Source: Lineus longissimus (taxonomy: Eukaryota > Nemertea > Pilidiophora > Heteronemertea > Lineidae). Taken from it: a DNA stretch of 64,000 nucleotides. The notes under the pieces were generated by a model. That model did no database searches. It was not told the origin of the DNA and saw only the letters and a program-made list of their open reading frames with translations. Position 1 is the stretch's first letter; every line of letters begins with the position of its first letter. Below are positions 21,181 through 33,572 of the stretch, in pieces. Where the stretch lies: the NCBI RefSeq assembly GCF_910592395.1, contig NC_088316.1, forward strand, positions 12,212,001 through 12,276,000, in the 5' to 3' direction. The translations under genes and the position numbers were made by a program.

Positions 21181-21443
21181 ACTCCAGCTCCTCCCTCTGA
21201 GAGTTGGAGTTCGTATTGTTTTCGCTCAGATTTCTCGTCCAATCACGTGACCTCTCCAACACTCGATAATGCACTCTATTCGTCCACGTTTTAGGCCAAT
21301 CTTCGGCATGAACATGAAATCTAATAAGCGCAGTACTTGAATCTGATGTTTCTCTTGCCTTGAAAACATTCCTGGGTAAAATCCATTGAGATTAGCCGAG
21401 TTAATCTACTTTTTCCGTGCTTGAAATCTCTGCCGCTGAATTC

Positions 21444-21543
21444 TATAAATAGAAACTATTAACATCGCGGCAGTGTGGTTCCCATTGTGCGCCCTCCCAC
21501 TTCACACCATGTCTGGAAGTTTTACGGAGAGGGAGGGCGTGCG
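21444..21543 (+). promoter_or_regulatory. TATA promoter-like segment with a possible mini first exon
   Basis: TATAAATAG at 21444-21452 is followed 57 bp later by ATG (21509). A 35-nt open stretch then ends at a strong donor GCG|GTAAGA (21543/21544). A CRE-like TGACGTCA lies at about 21563. It could start a spliced transcript, but I could not find a convincing next exon. Confidence 0.3.
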
Positions 21544-21789
21544 GTAAGAAGAATGGCCAAAATGACGTCACGTTTTCCTGGCAATGCCTCTTGCCAGACC
21601 AGTCAAGCATTGGGAAAGCATCTTTAATTCAGACAACGTTAGAACTAAAGTAAAAGCAGATTTCACCACTAACCAGTCAAATCGGAATACGACGGCGCAA
21701 AATGTTCTCGCTTTCTACTCTGTTGACATGACGACTACCTGGGGACTATCAAATTTGCTACCAGCAAATTTCGGAATTCTAGTTTGATA

Positions 21790-23739
21790 ACGAATTTTCA
21801 AAGAATATTCAAACGGTACTGTATTAAGTTTGATCTTAGCTTAATAATGGCGAGAGGAGTGTGTTTTCGGTCAGTGAGAGAGACCTTTTTTATTCAAGTA
21901 TGAATTGAATGGTAATGATCTTAACTTTAGATCCCGAGAGCGTGTGGTTGGTTTTGAAGTTTTCCTTCGATAAATTCATGTTTTTTACTTGGTTCTTAAT
22001 CCTGAAAAAAAAAAGAAGTTTAATTTAGATCATGAGAAGTTTCAGGGCTAAAACACAAACTGAAGTTAGATTTTTACGAGTTTCATTCTTCTAACTTGGT
22101 AACAGTCAAAATTAAAGATCGCTTTAACCCCATTCACAGTTGAACACGTTAATATAAACTAATTCGCTAGAATAAAATATCTTCTACTTACCCTTAATAA
22201 TTTTTTCATCCGTAGACAAAGGGTTGGAACATAAGCCAATGCAATCTACGTTCGATCCGCGTGCTGGGTCCACCTGGTGTATGCGCTAGTTTGTGGAGGC
22301 ATCATACCCGTTACCAGACTTCTGAATGCTTTTCTAATTGGGTTATAGGATGGTGATTGGTCAGAATTTGTTCATAATTTTACCTCACGCACTTGACGAT
22401 CCCCTTATTGTCGTGGCTCCGATGAGATAAAACTTAGAAAAAACATCCTATTCTTCCCATTTTTACGGTAAATTGAATACTGAGTAGTTTTTGGAAAATC
22501 CTTCCCGGGGATTTCTTTGTCATAATAATGGGTGAATGAGGGTGGAATGTTTTTATTGCGTGACAGGGTCTCCATCGGGGCGCCAGTTAATGTTAAAAAG
22601 GGTTTGAACCCTTGGCAACATAATAGGAAATGGCGTGGGGTAAAGATGTTATTGTTCACCTATTGATGACTGGGAATTGTAGGGACAACATTCAGACTTT
22701 AGAATCGTGAAAAAGACATAAGACCGAATTGTTCGAGAGTGGGGTATACGTGAAAACAAGTTTTATAGATTATGCAAGAAATTTTATATTTAGCAATTCT
22801 CAGCTCATAAAAAAGCCTAGGAATTGAAAACGTATGCGTCCTAGGTTGTCTATGGGGGGGTCCTAGTTAAGTACATTATCTAGGTCTTAAGGGGATATAG
22901 ATATTTAGGGGGACGCACGGGGTAAAAAAGTACGCGATCTAGAAATAATCTAGACGCAAGGGCCCAAAGCGCCGCGTAGCGGCAAAAATCAAAGCAGGCG
23001 AAACATTTATAACGGGTCACCGTCACTTATTATTGGACTTATAGCGCATTTACGGGGTTGCAACTATTTTGCTTTATAGTGTCACCAGGAAAGAAAAGCA
23101 TGCGACCTAACGCCGATCAATTTGTATAAAGTGATAATTGGAAGGTAAATAGTAGGAAATATCAATAAAATAATCATTCCATGTCGTCTTTTGAGGGCAT
23201 TTTTGATTGTAAAAAATATATGTGTACGTCACCGGAGTCTCTGCAATGATAATTTTATCACAGCAGTCTCGCGCAAGTAGAAGTTCTTTACCTATTAGTT
23301 CTTCACTTATTAGTCTCAATGTCTGGCGCAAAGCCAGACGTTTTCCATTACGATTTCACTACGATGTTTGACAAGAGGGTCAATTCACAGTAATTTACCA
23401 CTTTCAGTCCCAGGTGCATTTTTCCTGCTTAAATTACCTGACAAAAGAAAATATCATGTTTTTTATGAGCATTTATGTACAGCACATATATCTGACAGTT
23501 CAACCTAGTAATTATTTTTTGGAGGAAATTTTTTAGACATTTTTTGAGTCGATATATTGCAAATTATCACTGTCCCTGTTATCACGGTCATAACATCAAA
23601 TGCACATTTCCTCCAAAATATCATCAAAATTATAATGATCATTGTGTGTTCTTGTGTTAAAATATCTTTTGCAAACTCACACACTATGGAATTCCTTTCT
23701 AATATCAGTAAAATATAATTATTAGCACATTTTGCCCTG
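21790..23739. other. Region without recognised gene
   Basis: No family recognised. Short frames exist on the minus strand (22405-22659 and 23107-23331, the latter containing LRLISEELIGKELLLARDC), but nothing supports them beyond openness. A short GC hairpin (GCCGC.GTA.GCGGC) lies near 22972-22984. Confidence 0.35.
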
Positions 23740-24592
23740 TCCCCAGGTTTGCATGTCATTCCTGTTACCAAATAGGGTTTTACCTTAATTGGAAATCTGA
23801 CAGCTTTCATTGGTGTGACAAACGGCCCAAAGGGGCCTCTAGTGCATGATTCTTGGAGGGAAATTCAAAATGGTGGCATGTTGCAAGGACTTTCATGAAC
23901 TTGGTGAGTAACTGTGCTAAATTGCCGTAGTATGCTTATTCAGAGTCACTACTGTTACCTTCTTTTGAGTAATATATTGTAGTTTACGGAGAAAACTGAA
24001 TTAGGTTTATTAGGTACTGGGATGAAGTTATAAATGAGGTCAAAATAGCTACATCCAGGCCATGGTTTTTAGTGCAGTGACACACATAATGGAGTCTCGT
24101 CATTCCTGTTACCGTCATTACTGTTAACACAGCCGTGGTAACATGGGTAACAGGACTGACCAGTGTAGTAACAGGAATGACATTCTGTGTTAGAAAGGAC
24201 CCAAAATTAATCGTATTTCATTGATGCGGCCATAATTCGCTTTTACATGTAACTACTAACAAGACGTTAGGCCTATAGGCCGCTTACGCTGCCTAGGGGC
24301 GTATTTTGCTATCCTAGCCAAGTTGCCTGGTGAACTGTATAAGGAAACACTTTGGTGGGGCTGTACCACACTATCTGTACCCTGTACCTTGTGCCACAAA
24401 TATCAAGGCCAGTAGACTCGCACCTAGGCCTACAGTACTTCATGTAGCAGTCACATATATGACAGTGCCACCTGGGTCCTGGCCTATTGTATGTTGTTAC
24501 AGGTAGTATTTTGCTGTACAAAATTGAAGATGTTGATATGTTTCAGGTTTCGTTTTCAGGTTTAATGGTCGTGTTTTATTTAGGACTGCACC

Positions 24593-27500
24593 ATGCCACC
24601 AAAATCACGGGCGCAGATACAGCGGGAGTACAGAAACAGAAGAGACCAAGATCCAACTAGAAGACAAGTGTACCTGGAGCAAGAAAAACAACGATATCAA
24701 ACACAGCTACAAACAGGGAAGAAAAAGAGAATTGGTGAGAAGACAAAACGTGAACAACGCCATACAAGAAGAATCTGGAAAAAGGCACAGCACAAATGCA
24801 GGGCTGCAAAAAAGGAAGCACCTCTCACACCCCCTCTAACACCAGAGGAAGCCGCTTCAAGTAACAGGTATTTTATTTCTGAGCATCTCTCTTAAACCTG
24901 CACAGACTCTCATTAACTTTTAATCAAATGTTAAATGTAGGCCTGACTACAAATTATAAATGTCCAAGACACCTTTGGCTTTAGAATACCCCTTTGCATT
25001 TTTTTTCAGAAAACGAGGCAGGAAGATGGTGAGACGTGATCGTGCGGCCTGCTACCGCAGACTTGGTTCATTAGCTTCCAAAGTAAAAAAAGCTGAACAG
25101 AAGGCTGAGAAGTATAAAAAGAGGTTCCAGCGCTTACAGGATAAAGTCCAGAAAGATGTGCCGAAATCCCCAAGAACTATACACAAAAAGCTACTCGTAA
25201 AGTTCCCCCTTCATAGCCAGGCCAGGAAGAAGCTTCAATTTGCCTTGACAGTTTCCGAGGAACTCAAGAAGAAGTACCGTACATCAGAAAATGAAAGAAT
25301 GAAGAGAATCATTGCAAGAACTGTCTATTCGAAGATAGTTAAAAAGTACCGCCTGCAAAAATACTACCAGGAATGCCTCGGTTTTCGGCCCAGGAATATA
25401 AAAAACACAGAAAGCAGGAAAAAAAGGAAAGACAGTCTGTCTCCGGCACTGATTCAGGCCGTCCATGAATTCTACGTAAGAGACGATGTCTCTCGGATTA
25501 CAACTGGGAAAAAAATGACCGTCACCCACAAGAAACAGCGGGAGCAGCGACGAATTCTTTCTGATACGCTCAGTAATCTCCACTCGAAATTTCTCTCTGA
25601 GCACCCAGACAAGCAGTTGCAATATACAGCGTTTACCAAGCTTCGTCCTTTTTGGGTCATGCCTCCGAAGGAATCCGATCGGAAGACCTGTCAGTGCAAG
25701 AGACATGAGAACCTCGAATTTCTAGCTCAGAAGTTGAAGTACATTGGAGCATTGGAATCAAGTGACGTGGAGGAACTAGCAAGGTCTCTGAGCTGCGACC
25801 CAGATTCCATTTATTGCATGTATGGTCAATGTGATAGATGCAAAGAAAATGAAGTTCCCATTCTGCATCACGGCCTAGCTGATGACACTGCAGTCACATA
25901 CCTAAACTGGGTCAGCGAGAAAAATGACAATGGTTCAACGATAATGAAAAAGCAGTTGATTAACTCAACTATGTCAGTTGCTATTGAAGTACTTCAGGAT
26001 AGTATCAAGCTGTTCAAAAGACACGTCTTCAACATTAGGAATCAATTCAGGGAATACAGACGAATAAGACAGAATATGCAGGAAAAAGAATGCTTGATCC
26101 ACATAGATTTCTCTGAAAATTACACCAATCAGTATGCCGATGAAGTACAAACAATGCATTTCGGAGGTTCTCACGAGCAGACCACTCTTCACACGGGCTG
26201 CCTCTATGTAGGTCAAAATGTCACCAAGGCATTCTGCACCATCTCTGATTCAAGACAAAAAGATCCAGCTGCAATTTGGACCTACCTAGAACCGGTCTTT
26301 GAATGGGTCAACAAGGACTATCCACTGGTAGACACGGTCCATTTCTTCAGTGATGGGCCCACAACCCAATACCGTCAGAAGAAAAACTTCTACCTGTTCA
26401 GCACGAGGCTAGAGAAATTTGTTGGAGCAACTTGGCACTTTTTCGAGGCCTCCCATGGAAAAGGTGCCCCAGATGGAGTAGGAGGAGTACTAAAAAGAAC
26501 AGGAGACAGACTACTGAAAGAAGGAAAAGATGTGCAAAGCCCACGCATATTTTATGATTTAATGAAGGAAGCTACCACTGTGAAGTTGTTCTTTGTAGAG
26601 GCGAGTAGAGTACAGGAGGCTTCAAAGATGTTACAGCCAATAGAGAAGCATCTGAAAAGTTTGCCAGGTAAGCTAAATTGATACTCAAGAGTCCCCCCCC
26701 CCCCCAGCTCATCTATGCTGTGTGGAAAAGTGTAATATTTCATTTCAATGGTATTCTAGTACATCCCCTTGACCCCCATTTGGTACATTTCCTTTTCTGA
26801 GCTGATGAATGATAGGGACACTTATCTGTGGTCATCTTTTCCAGGAACTATGACTATGCACCAGATTGTGAGATTGTCACATGCATCAATTTTCTACAGA
26901 GATGCAACTTGTATGTGCAGCATGGGATTTTGTGAGTGCATGACCGGAAAGACGGCAACATTCCAAGACATGCCAGATGTTAACAACAACACTCTGGATG
27001 AATCGGTTGAAGAGCATCAAGTGTTGTCTGTTACAGCCAATACTAGTACTCAGTCTAAGGTAAGTTGCCAGAATGAACTAGGATACATTGTATAGAAATA
27101 ATTCACACATGTGTGCTAACATTCCCTCTCATAGTCTTAAAAGGCTAGGCCTAACTGTTTTTTCCAAATCTGATTTCTAGACCCCTGCCTTGCTGCAAGA
27201 AGGTGAAAGTGTGCCAGTGTCCATTCCGCCACCGGTGCCAGGTACCAGTGAGTCTGAGGTAAGTAATGCTGGAATGAAAAGTACTATTAGCATCTCCCCT
27301 CACAGTATTGCCAATAATGTTGTTTATCATATGGCTGAAACTTGCAATAGACAATACTGTAGGCTTACGTAGATTTATTTCATTCATTTTACAGGTACCT
27401 GTACCCATCACTACATCTGCTTCAAATAGTACGGCTTTGCAGGAGGGGCCAGGACCATTGCAAGACATCTTAATCCCTGTCACTTCAAGTGATGACCATC

Positions 27501-27778
27501 TCCTCAATGCGTGGTGCATTGTCATCTACCATTTTGATGGTAAACCATACCCAGGGGTTATCAAGGCCTATGACGAAATTGGTGTGGAGGTCAAATGCAT
27601 GTCAAAAATTGGCAAAAACCGCTTCTTCTGGCCGATTTTTGACGACGTAGTCCGGTACTCCTATGACGACATCATTACCCTCATCAGCGAACCAAGGAAA
27701 ATAACGGAGAGGCGAGATCATTTCATGGTCAATCCTGTTGTGTGGGAACTTGTTGCGGACTACATTGACAGTGAATGA
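24593..27778 (+). CDS. DDE-type transposase of unassigned superfamily, five exons, apparently intact
   Basis: Exons 24593-24867, 25010-26667, 26845-27059, 27181-27258 and 27395-27778 all have GT-AG borders and compatible phases (2,1,0,0), giving 869 residues. The start ATG (GCACCATGCC) is in good context. The N-terminus is Arg/Lys/Gln-rich (SRAQIQREYRNRRDQD), followed by a coiled coil (LASKVKKAEQKAEKYKKRF). A Cys-rich cluster follows (CQCKRHE, CMYGQCDRCKE). The putative RNase H core has HIDFSENYTNQY with FGGSHEQ, then TVHFFSDGPTTQY and FEASHGKGAPDGVGG. The C-terminal exon encodes a small domain with YPGVIKAYDEIGVEVKCM, NRFFWP and YDDIITLI that looks like an SH3/Tudor-type barrel. This protein type recurs in invertebrate genomes as multicopy genes. 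No stop or frameshift is seen, so it may be active. Confidence 0.8.
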
Positions 27779-27920
27779 CACTTTGCCATAAACATGAAGT
27801 TTGAGAAGTGATCAATGGGCAAGAATAAGGTTTTTGCTGTTCCGAGGGCTATTTTTCCTGTTTTGTAGGCAGTGCCCAAGTAGTTGATTCAATTTAGCAT
27901 ACCGTAATCTACGTTTTTTT

Positions 27921-28650
27921 GGGGTATTGGTAAACAGAGAACTCAACAAATGAAGAACTGGAGAACTCAAATTATCGATTAGTTTTGCCTAAAATGGTAC
28001 TTACTAAAGAACAACTTGTAAATATTTAACTTATTGTCCTTTCTTTTTGGAGTCCCAATGATACAGAGTCCCTTCACCATTATGATTGGTGTGTAAGGAG
28101 ATGTAGTCCCAGTGAAGCAGAGTCCCTTCACTATCATGATCGGTGTATAGGCTAAATAGCGTTGTAGTTCCAAAATAGTAGAATATATATTGTAACTTCA
28201 GTAAAATTATTCATTTGGAAGTAAAGATATGAAATATAGAAAAGTACATGTACAAAATATCAGTATGCACCATTTCAATCAAATTCACATACATGTATTA
28301 ACAAAACTTTCTACAGTGTCAGATCAAAGGCATTGAGCTTACACACCGATCATGATAGTGAAGGAACTGTGCTTCACTTGGAATACAAAAGGAAAGGACA
28401 ACAAGTAAAAAATTTACGAGTTGTTCTTATGTATAGTATAATAGCAGCAGTGTTCATCTTGCCTACTTGCTGCTATAGCCACATGCATCCATATTAGCTG
28501 CAAAACTATTGCCAAATGTTACATAAATCTACCTGAGCAGGCCCAGCTTAATACACTGCTGATAATAGTAAGTACCATTTTAGGCAAAACTAATCGATCA
28601 TTTGAGTTCTCTAGTTCTTCGTTTGTTGAGTTCTCTGTTTACCAATACCC
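27921..28650. mobile_element. MITE with ~110-bp inverted termini in the transposase 3' UTR
   Basis: GGGGTATTGGTAAACAGAGA at 27921 matches the inverse of TCTCTGTTTACCAATACCC ending at 28650. The arms continue through GAGAACTCAA, CGATTAGTTTTGCCTAAAAT and GGTACTTACT (27911-28010 against 28566-28660). A second inner inverted pair (about 28035-28150 against 28335-28420) carries TCATGATCGGTGT / ACACCGATCATGA. Runs of T flank both ends. Confidence 0.8.
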
Positions 28651-29024
28651 TTTTTTTGTGGTATGACTGGTAGTGGTAGAGATTGGGTGTTGATGTTATT
28701 GAGTTATTGTGTTGGAAATTTGGAGCCATGATGTTTTGGCCATGTTTTATGGCCATTGTTAAGTTTGAGGTTTGTACAAGTTAAATAATTAGTCATTACT
28801 GTTACCGGTTGTCATTACCGTTACCTCTGTGTCATTGCTGTTACCAAGGTATTTGGGTGATTTCTCGCAAAATGAATCAAAATTCTGCAGGTTTTATGAC
28901 ATTGTTATTTTCATCCATTACTATGGTAAATATTTCTGATTGTATTTTTTCTTTTATTTTGGAAGCCTCTGTAAGAAGCTCAATAGAACAAAGTCCATTG
29001 TACACCATTGTGTAGCATTTGTGC

Positions 29025-29030
29025 AATAAA
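29025..29030 (+). promoter_or_regulatory. Poly(A) signal of the transposase gene
   Basis: AATAAA followed by a GT-rich stretch (CTGTTTTTGAG), the first good signal 3' of the transposase stop apart from the MITE. Confidence 0.45.
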
Positions 29031-29208
29031 ACTGTTTTTGAGACAAATCGGCTGGCTTCTTTTTTGATAACCGCCTTATTCTTTTAATAGGGACAATATT
29101 CCAACATTAATCAGTGATGATGATTCTCCTAAACTGTCTACATAATATTTATTGTGAAGGCGACTTGTCCAGTAACAGGAATGACTGCATAAACCTTAGT
29201 ACAAGGTA

Positions 29209-29790
29209 ACAAGAGGCCCAAGGGCCTGGCGCTCAGCTGAGTTGTTGCTGCGTTGTTCGTATATATTACATTACTCGTCAAACTCTACTAAACTAAGGAC
29301 TCAAAGCCTAAGGATAATAGCTTCTGGATGTGTAACAGTGAATTGCGGTAGACTGGCGCAATCTACTTCAAGCAAGCTCCACCCTTGCAATGTGTGCGCA
29401 AACAGATAACCTAACCTATATTGGACCATCAATTCTACACACAGCAACATGATTCATCCTCAGCTGTTACCATGATGATGATGATGATGATCCTTTTCGC
29501 AAATTGGTCGTCTTCTGTCTTTCTTCCATACTTCAGTGCCACCGGATGTAGTCTGCCCTTGTGGAGGGATCCTTTCAGCACCGGGACACAAGAATCCATG
29601 CGAATTGAATCACATGGAGAGACTAGCCCAATCACCCGCTTTTGGCTGGGTAGAAATGGGTAAATCTCGCAGACTGGACCTTAAACTCTACTGCCGACGT
29701 GTGAGGCCGGTCTGACAGATGAGTAAGTGGGGTCCACCTAATGCAGAAGGCACCAGTTTCCCTAACTAAAAGGGTAACATTATTGCCTAA
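29209..29790. repeat. Transposon end, GAGGCCCAAGGGCC type
   Basis: ACAAGAGGCCCAAGGGCCT followed by GCGCTCAGCTGAG is a terminal motif of a widespread invertebrate repeat. A fragment ending in CAGCTGAGCTAAAA occurs at 32690-32964. The two may be ends of one element later filled by insertions, or separate copies. No gene seen; a GAT microsatellite is at 29472-29491. Confidence 0.4.
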
Positions 29791-30138
29791 AGGCCTGTGT
29801 ACACTAGTAAAATATTAGCAACATTTTTACATTTCCAGTTGCAACAAATGTTGCAAAAATGTTGCGTAGTGTGTACAGAGCAAAACGCGTCTTACAACAT
29901 GTTGTAAAATTGTTGCAAATTAAATGCAATGCAATTCTTTGTTGCATGTTGTAAAAATGTTGCAAACTCTTCAGCCAATCAGAAATAGGATTTGCATCAT
30001 GTGATCTACCGGAGTTCATGTGACTTGAACAAGAAGCAGGTATAGCAACTCTCAAGTGAGTGTCTTGCTTCGTAGGGTGATGAAACCTTTTCTAGAAGTT
30101 TTTGTATGACGGCTTGTCAGTCAGCCGCAACTCCTTTA

Positions 30139-31147
30139 GGCTGCGTATCCATAGGCTGTTCCGTGCCCTGCACAACATTCCCTTTTTACCGCCTGGCGCG
30201 CCACACGGACAATGAACCTTCGTTGGTGTTATTGATCGTTCCCATAGGTTATGCCGTGTCACATTGCGGGCATATATGCACTGTGGATTGGGAATATAGG
30301 CCCATATTGGGATTGAACATGTCCATTCTTTTGCGAGGGAACAACACGGAAGCAATGTCTGAGGCGAAATTAATTCAAGAGGTTCATCAACGGGAACTAC
30401 TCTGGGACCCCGAAACTGATGATTATCATAACAAGCACGAACCTGTAATTTGTTGCTTAAAAGTCAGGTTTTATATACATGTACATGTCAATTTGATGTT
30501 GCAAGTGAAAATACAAGTTACTTGTATTTTCATTTTCAATATTCATAAGAAATTGTCTTCTGAAATAATGACAGCGTGCGGATAAACGCGATTGACTGCT
30601 GCGAAATGAGGACTACAAAGGCCTACATGACCAAAAAGGAATATCCAATGGAGACGCAGGGCATAAGCCGCACTTACACCACCTGAAAATGGACCACCAA
30701 TCTTGGTTCGGGAACCAATGCCGCACCATCGAAAATCCACCAAGCGCTTACACCAGCGCTGCAGCTAGTTATAAAATCCGGCTACAGATGGCGCGCAAAC
30801 AATAAGCAGAACGCAGAAAGCCTTGGCAGAAAGCGCCATTTTGAAAGCGCCGCCTGGAGCCGAACCATCTAACTAGCTAATTGCCGATCCATTTGCGCGT
30901 ACACCACGACAAAGCCGAGCTTTTAACAAGCCAAGCGATTTGGACCATCAAGCTTGGTGGGACAAATTCGCTCGGCAATTTGTATCGGCAATGGATTGCC
31001 GAACCAATTTGTCGCGGCAATGTGGTGGTGTAAGTGCAATTGGTCCACCAATATATCGTGGTGTAAGCGCAGCTATAGTGCCAGGTCACAAGGCTGTTAC
31101 GCCATAACGCCACACTACACAAGGGCATACCCTATGGATACGCGGCC
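30139..31147 (+). mobile_element. Short Harbinger-type element with TTA duplication and MADF exon
   Basis: The ends GGCTGCGTATCCATAGG and CCTATGGATACGCGGCC are inverse, flanked by TTA at 30136-30138 and 31148-31150. A 3-bp TTA/TAA-type duplication and an encoded MADF/Myb-like partner fit PIF/Harbinger. No transposase is left. The interior 30660-31080 has its own inverted motifs (GCTTACACC / GGTGTAAGC). Confidence 0.7.
30355..30444 (+). CDS. MADF-domain first exon (partial)
   Basis: ATG at 30355, then about 30 residues: AKLIQEVHQRELLWDPETDD followed by YHNK. This is the conserved start of a MADF DNA-binding domain (L-I-x-x-V-x-x-x-x-x-L-W-D then Y-x-N). A donor-like CCT|GTAATTT follows at 30444/30445. 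No next exon was found before the element ends, so the gene is a remnant of a Harbinger accessory gene. Confidence 0.5.
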
Positions 31148-31643
31148 TTAACAGGCAGTGGTATGCCCCATCATCCACCCTCATTTTGATCCAGGGCCTG
31201 GTCCATATTCTCTTTGGTTATTTCGCCGCCTCTTCCGTCTCTCAACAATGACAGCTAAAATTGCTGCAGAAGCACTCAAAACACATCTTCTCTCCTTGGA
31301 ATCATCCATTTTCCCTCCAAAATACCTATTTCCCTTTGTTCCCACTAAAAAGTTTGCAACAATTTACCAACATGTTGTAAAAATGTTGCTAATTTGTTGC
31401 TAGTGAACAGAGGGCCTTGAAGGGCTTGTTGCAAAATTGTTGTAAAAATGTTGGTAAAATGTTGGTAAAATGTTGGTAAAATGTTGCTAATATTTTACTA
31501 GTGTACACCCTGCTTAAGTCAAGTGAAACTCTTAACAAACCTTAGCAGAATGCCACCATTGAAATGTTGATAATAATGATAGCAAGTAAAAACTTTAAAC
31601 AGATAGACTTGATTTTTTTAACCAACTGCCACATGTGGTTTTC

Positions 31644-31649
31644 TTTATT
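31644..31649 (-). promoter_or_regulatory. Poly(A) signal of the 60-residue gene
   Basis: AATAAA on the minus strand, 45 bases 3' of the TAG at 31694. Confidence 0.55.
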
Positions 31650-31693
31650 TAGTAAATTTTGAGGTAAGTATTACAGAATGAAATACTTGAATA

Positions 31694-32474
31694 CTAGAAT
31701 TGCCTGGCTCTTCTGATGATTGCACTGGTGAACACCGAAGTCGATGGGATGTGCAAAGTCATAGCTCGATCCTCTCTCTTGGTCATCTTTGAGATGTGGT
31801 CACCAAATATGTTCAAATGCAGCTGCAGATCATTCCTGTCCTGCAAAACATGATGAGGAGATAACATTTTAATTTTGATAGAATAGGTAAGCTAGCCAAG
31901 TTTTATATCAAAATACAAGGCCAACAACAACTGATAAGGCGCTAGGGCCGAATGATCAAGGAAGTTCATTGATATGATTGGGAATACATTGTGATAAGAG
32001 TGATGAATCGGCCCCGTTTGAAGCATTGTGCTATGTACAGTGTGCAAGTGTCAGTGTGTATCAGCTATCGCATTTATTGTTTGTTGACATTTCAAATCGC
32101 TGGAGTCGATCCTCAATTACACTGTTTATGTACATTGGCAACCTTACCCGATGATATCAGAACGATGTTTATTATTGTCTTGTTTATTCACATTAGTTCT
32201 GCTATGTGACAAGAGTTATTTGTTGAGAAATCCATGATTTAAAGCCGGACTTTGACATCGTTTCTCAGACCAACCAAGCTGCATTTCGCAGATCGTTTTT
32301 CAACGATCGTCGACGAACTATTTCAAATTAATCACATCCAATTAAACAATCCAAGCCTTCCCTAATGTCATCAACATGCAATAACACAAGCAGCCAAATA
32401 TTATCGCCTATGAAATTGTGAATTTAATGAGAACTTACCTCTGAATTGACAGAACGCGATCTATTCCATAGCAT
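31694..32474 (-). CDS. Tiny two-exon gene, 60-residue protein of unknown function
   Basis: Minus strand. Exon 1 32439-32474 (ATG, 12 codons) ends at a perfect donor GAG|GTAAGT. Exon 2 31694-31840 begins after TTTTGCAG and runs 48 codons to TAG; phase 0 throughout. An AATAAA follows about 45 bases after the stop (31644-31649). The protein begins MLWNRSRSVNSE and continues DRNDLQLHLNIFGDHISKMT, ending FTSAIIRRARQF: basic, no signal peptide or membrane segment. Upstream DNA is GC-richer and has a CACGTG-like E box and CG-rich motifs, as expected for a promoter. Splice sites, frame and poly(A) signal agree, so this is probably a real small gene rather than noise. I do not recognise the family. 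Confidence 0.55.
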
Positions 32475-32689
32475 GGTCTCCTTACGTCTGAACTGCGCAG
32501 ACTCGAGACGTGACGTTCGCTGCACGTGTGATTGGACGTGGGATAACTCGCGCGAAATTTAAAATGCTCTTCTTGGAGGGTGCTCACTAAATTGCGCCAG
32601 TAACACCACCTGGTGAGAAATTCATGAACTACGCCTATTGATAATGAAAGAGAAAGCTTTGCTCTATAAAATTAGATCTGATTCATGAT

Positions 32690-32874
32690 CCCCAACTGAG
32701 AAATCAGCTGCTGGAAAAGTTTTTGGAAAATTTCGCTCGGTGCCACCTAGTGGCCAAACCGCTCATCCTGCCGGACCCACATTTGGTCTATTCAGGAGTC
32801 CTGAAGGGTCTCAACGCCTCAGAGGGAAAATCTATCGCCTATCCGCCATAGTTTTGAAACGTGCCTGTTTAACG

Positions 32875-32905
<31 letters not shown>

Positions 32906-32964
32906 GGACACTCATTCTACCATTTACTCATATGAATAGCTCAGCTTTTCAGCTGAGCTAAAAA
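32690..32964. repeat. Transposon end with GACA microsatellite
   Basis: Contains GTGCCACCTAGTGGCC, a (GACA)n run at 32876-32906 and the terminal GCTCAGCTTTTCAGCTGAGC palindrome. Same family style as 29209. Confidence 0.5.
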
Positions 32965-33401
32965 TGAACCAAAAAATAATAAATATTATTACAAACTCCA
33001 CTGCTGGACCATTTATTAATATTTCTGTAACCACATCTTTACAACCAAACTTTGTTTTGCATACCCCAGTGTAATGACATGGCTCTGACTGACCATTGAC
33101 AAAGTGGTCAATTACTGTGAAATGACCCAAGAAGGAGCAGTGTGCGAGATGTGCTAATGAGCAGAGTTCCCTCGCTTGAGTTTCGGAAGAATGTTCCATA
33201 TCGCGCTAAGCTGACCACTGCTGACCATGACAGGCATGCATCGGACTGATACAGGTTGGAACTGAACATTGAATATGCTGGTGGTGACGCTTTCTGATGA
33301 GAAGTTGGTCGTGACGGATGCAGTATTGGACTTGTCCACAGCATCGTTCAATCATTGCTCTCTGAGCTGCCTTGATTCTGCACTTACCCAAGATCAAATG
33401 C

Positions 33402-33465
33402 CTGTTGACTGTGTTTTAAGAGAGACTGGCGCCATGCCTAGTCTCTCTTAAAGCACAGTCAACAG
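33402..33465. repeat. Imperfect hairpin, 26-bp arms
   Basis: Arms 33402-33427 and 33440-33465 are inverse with one mismatch, around a 12-bp loop containing GGCGCC. Confidence 0.85.
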
Positions 33466-33572
33466 ACACCAACCCCCTCAGACTCAGAAACCACAAACGC
33501 CCAACCCTTCCTGCTACCTACTTCTGGATCTAAAAAGTGTAGTGTCTAGGGTTAAAAGGGCTTAAGACCTAG

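Larger units (their letters stand above)
23740..29205 (+). mobile_element. DNA transposon with five-exon transposase gene
   Basis: The outer edges share an inverted block: AGGTTTGCATGTCATTCCTGTTAC at the left (about 23745) and GTAACAGGAATGACTGCATAAACCT at the right (29170-29195). Further copies of GTCATTCCTGTTACC / GTAACAGGAATGAC are scattered near both ends (24097, 24167, 28792, 28817). They resemble transposase-binding subterminal repeats. Exact ends and the target duplication are not resolved. It contains the transposase gene 24593-27778 and a younger MITE in its 3' UTR. Confidence 0.55.
29792..31513. mobile_element. Non-autonomous element with TGTACACTAG inverted ends
   Basis: The left end (TGTGTACACTAGTAAAATAT, about 29797) is the inverse of the right end (ATATTTTACTAGTGTACACC, about 31489-31508). 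Both subterminal zones are filled with short ATGTTGCAA/AATGTTGGTAAA repeats, including three tandem TGTTGGTAAAA units at 31449-31482. It is interrupted by the Harbinger-type element 30139-31147. Confidence 0.7.
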
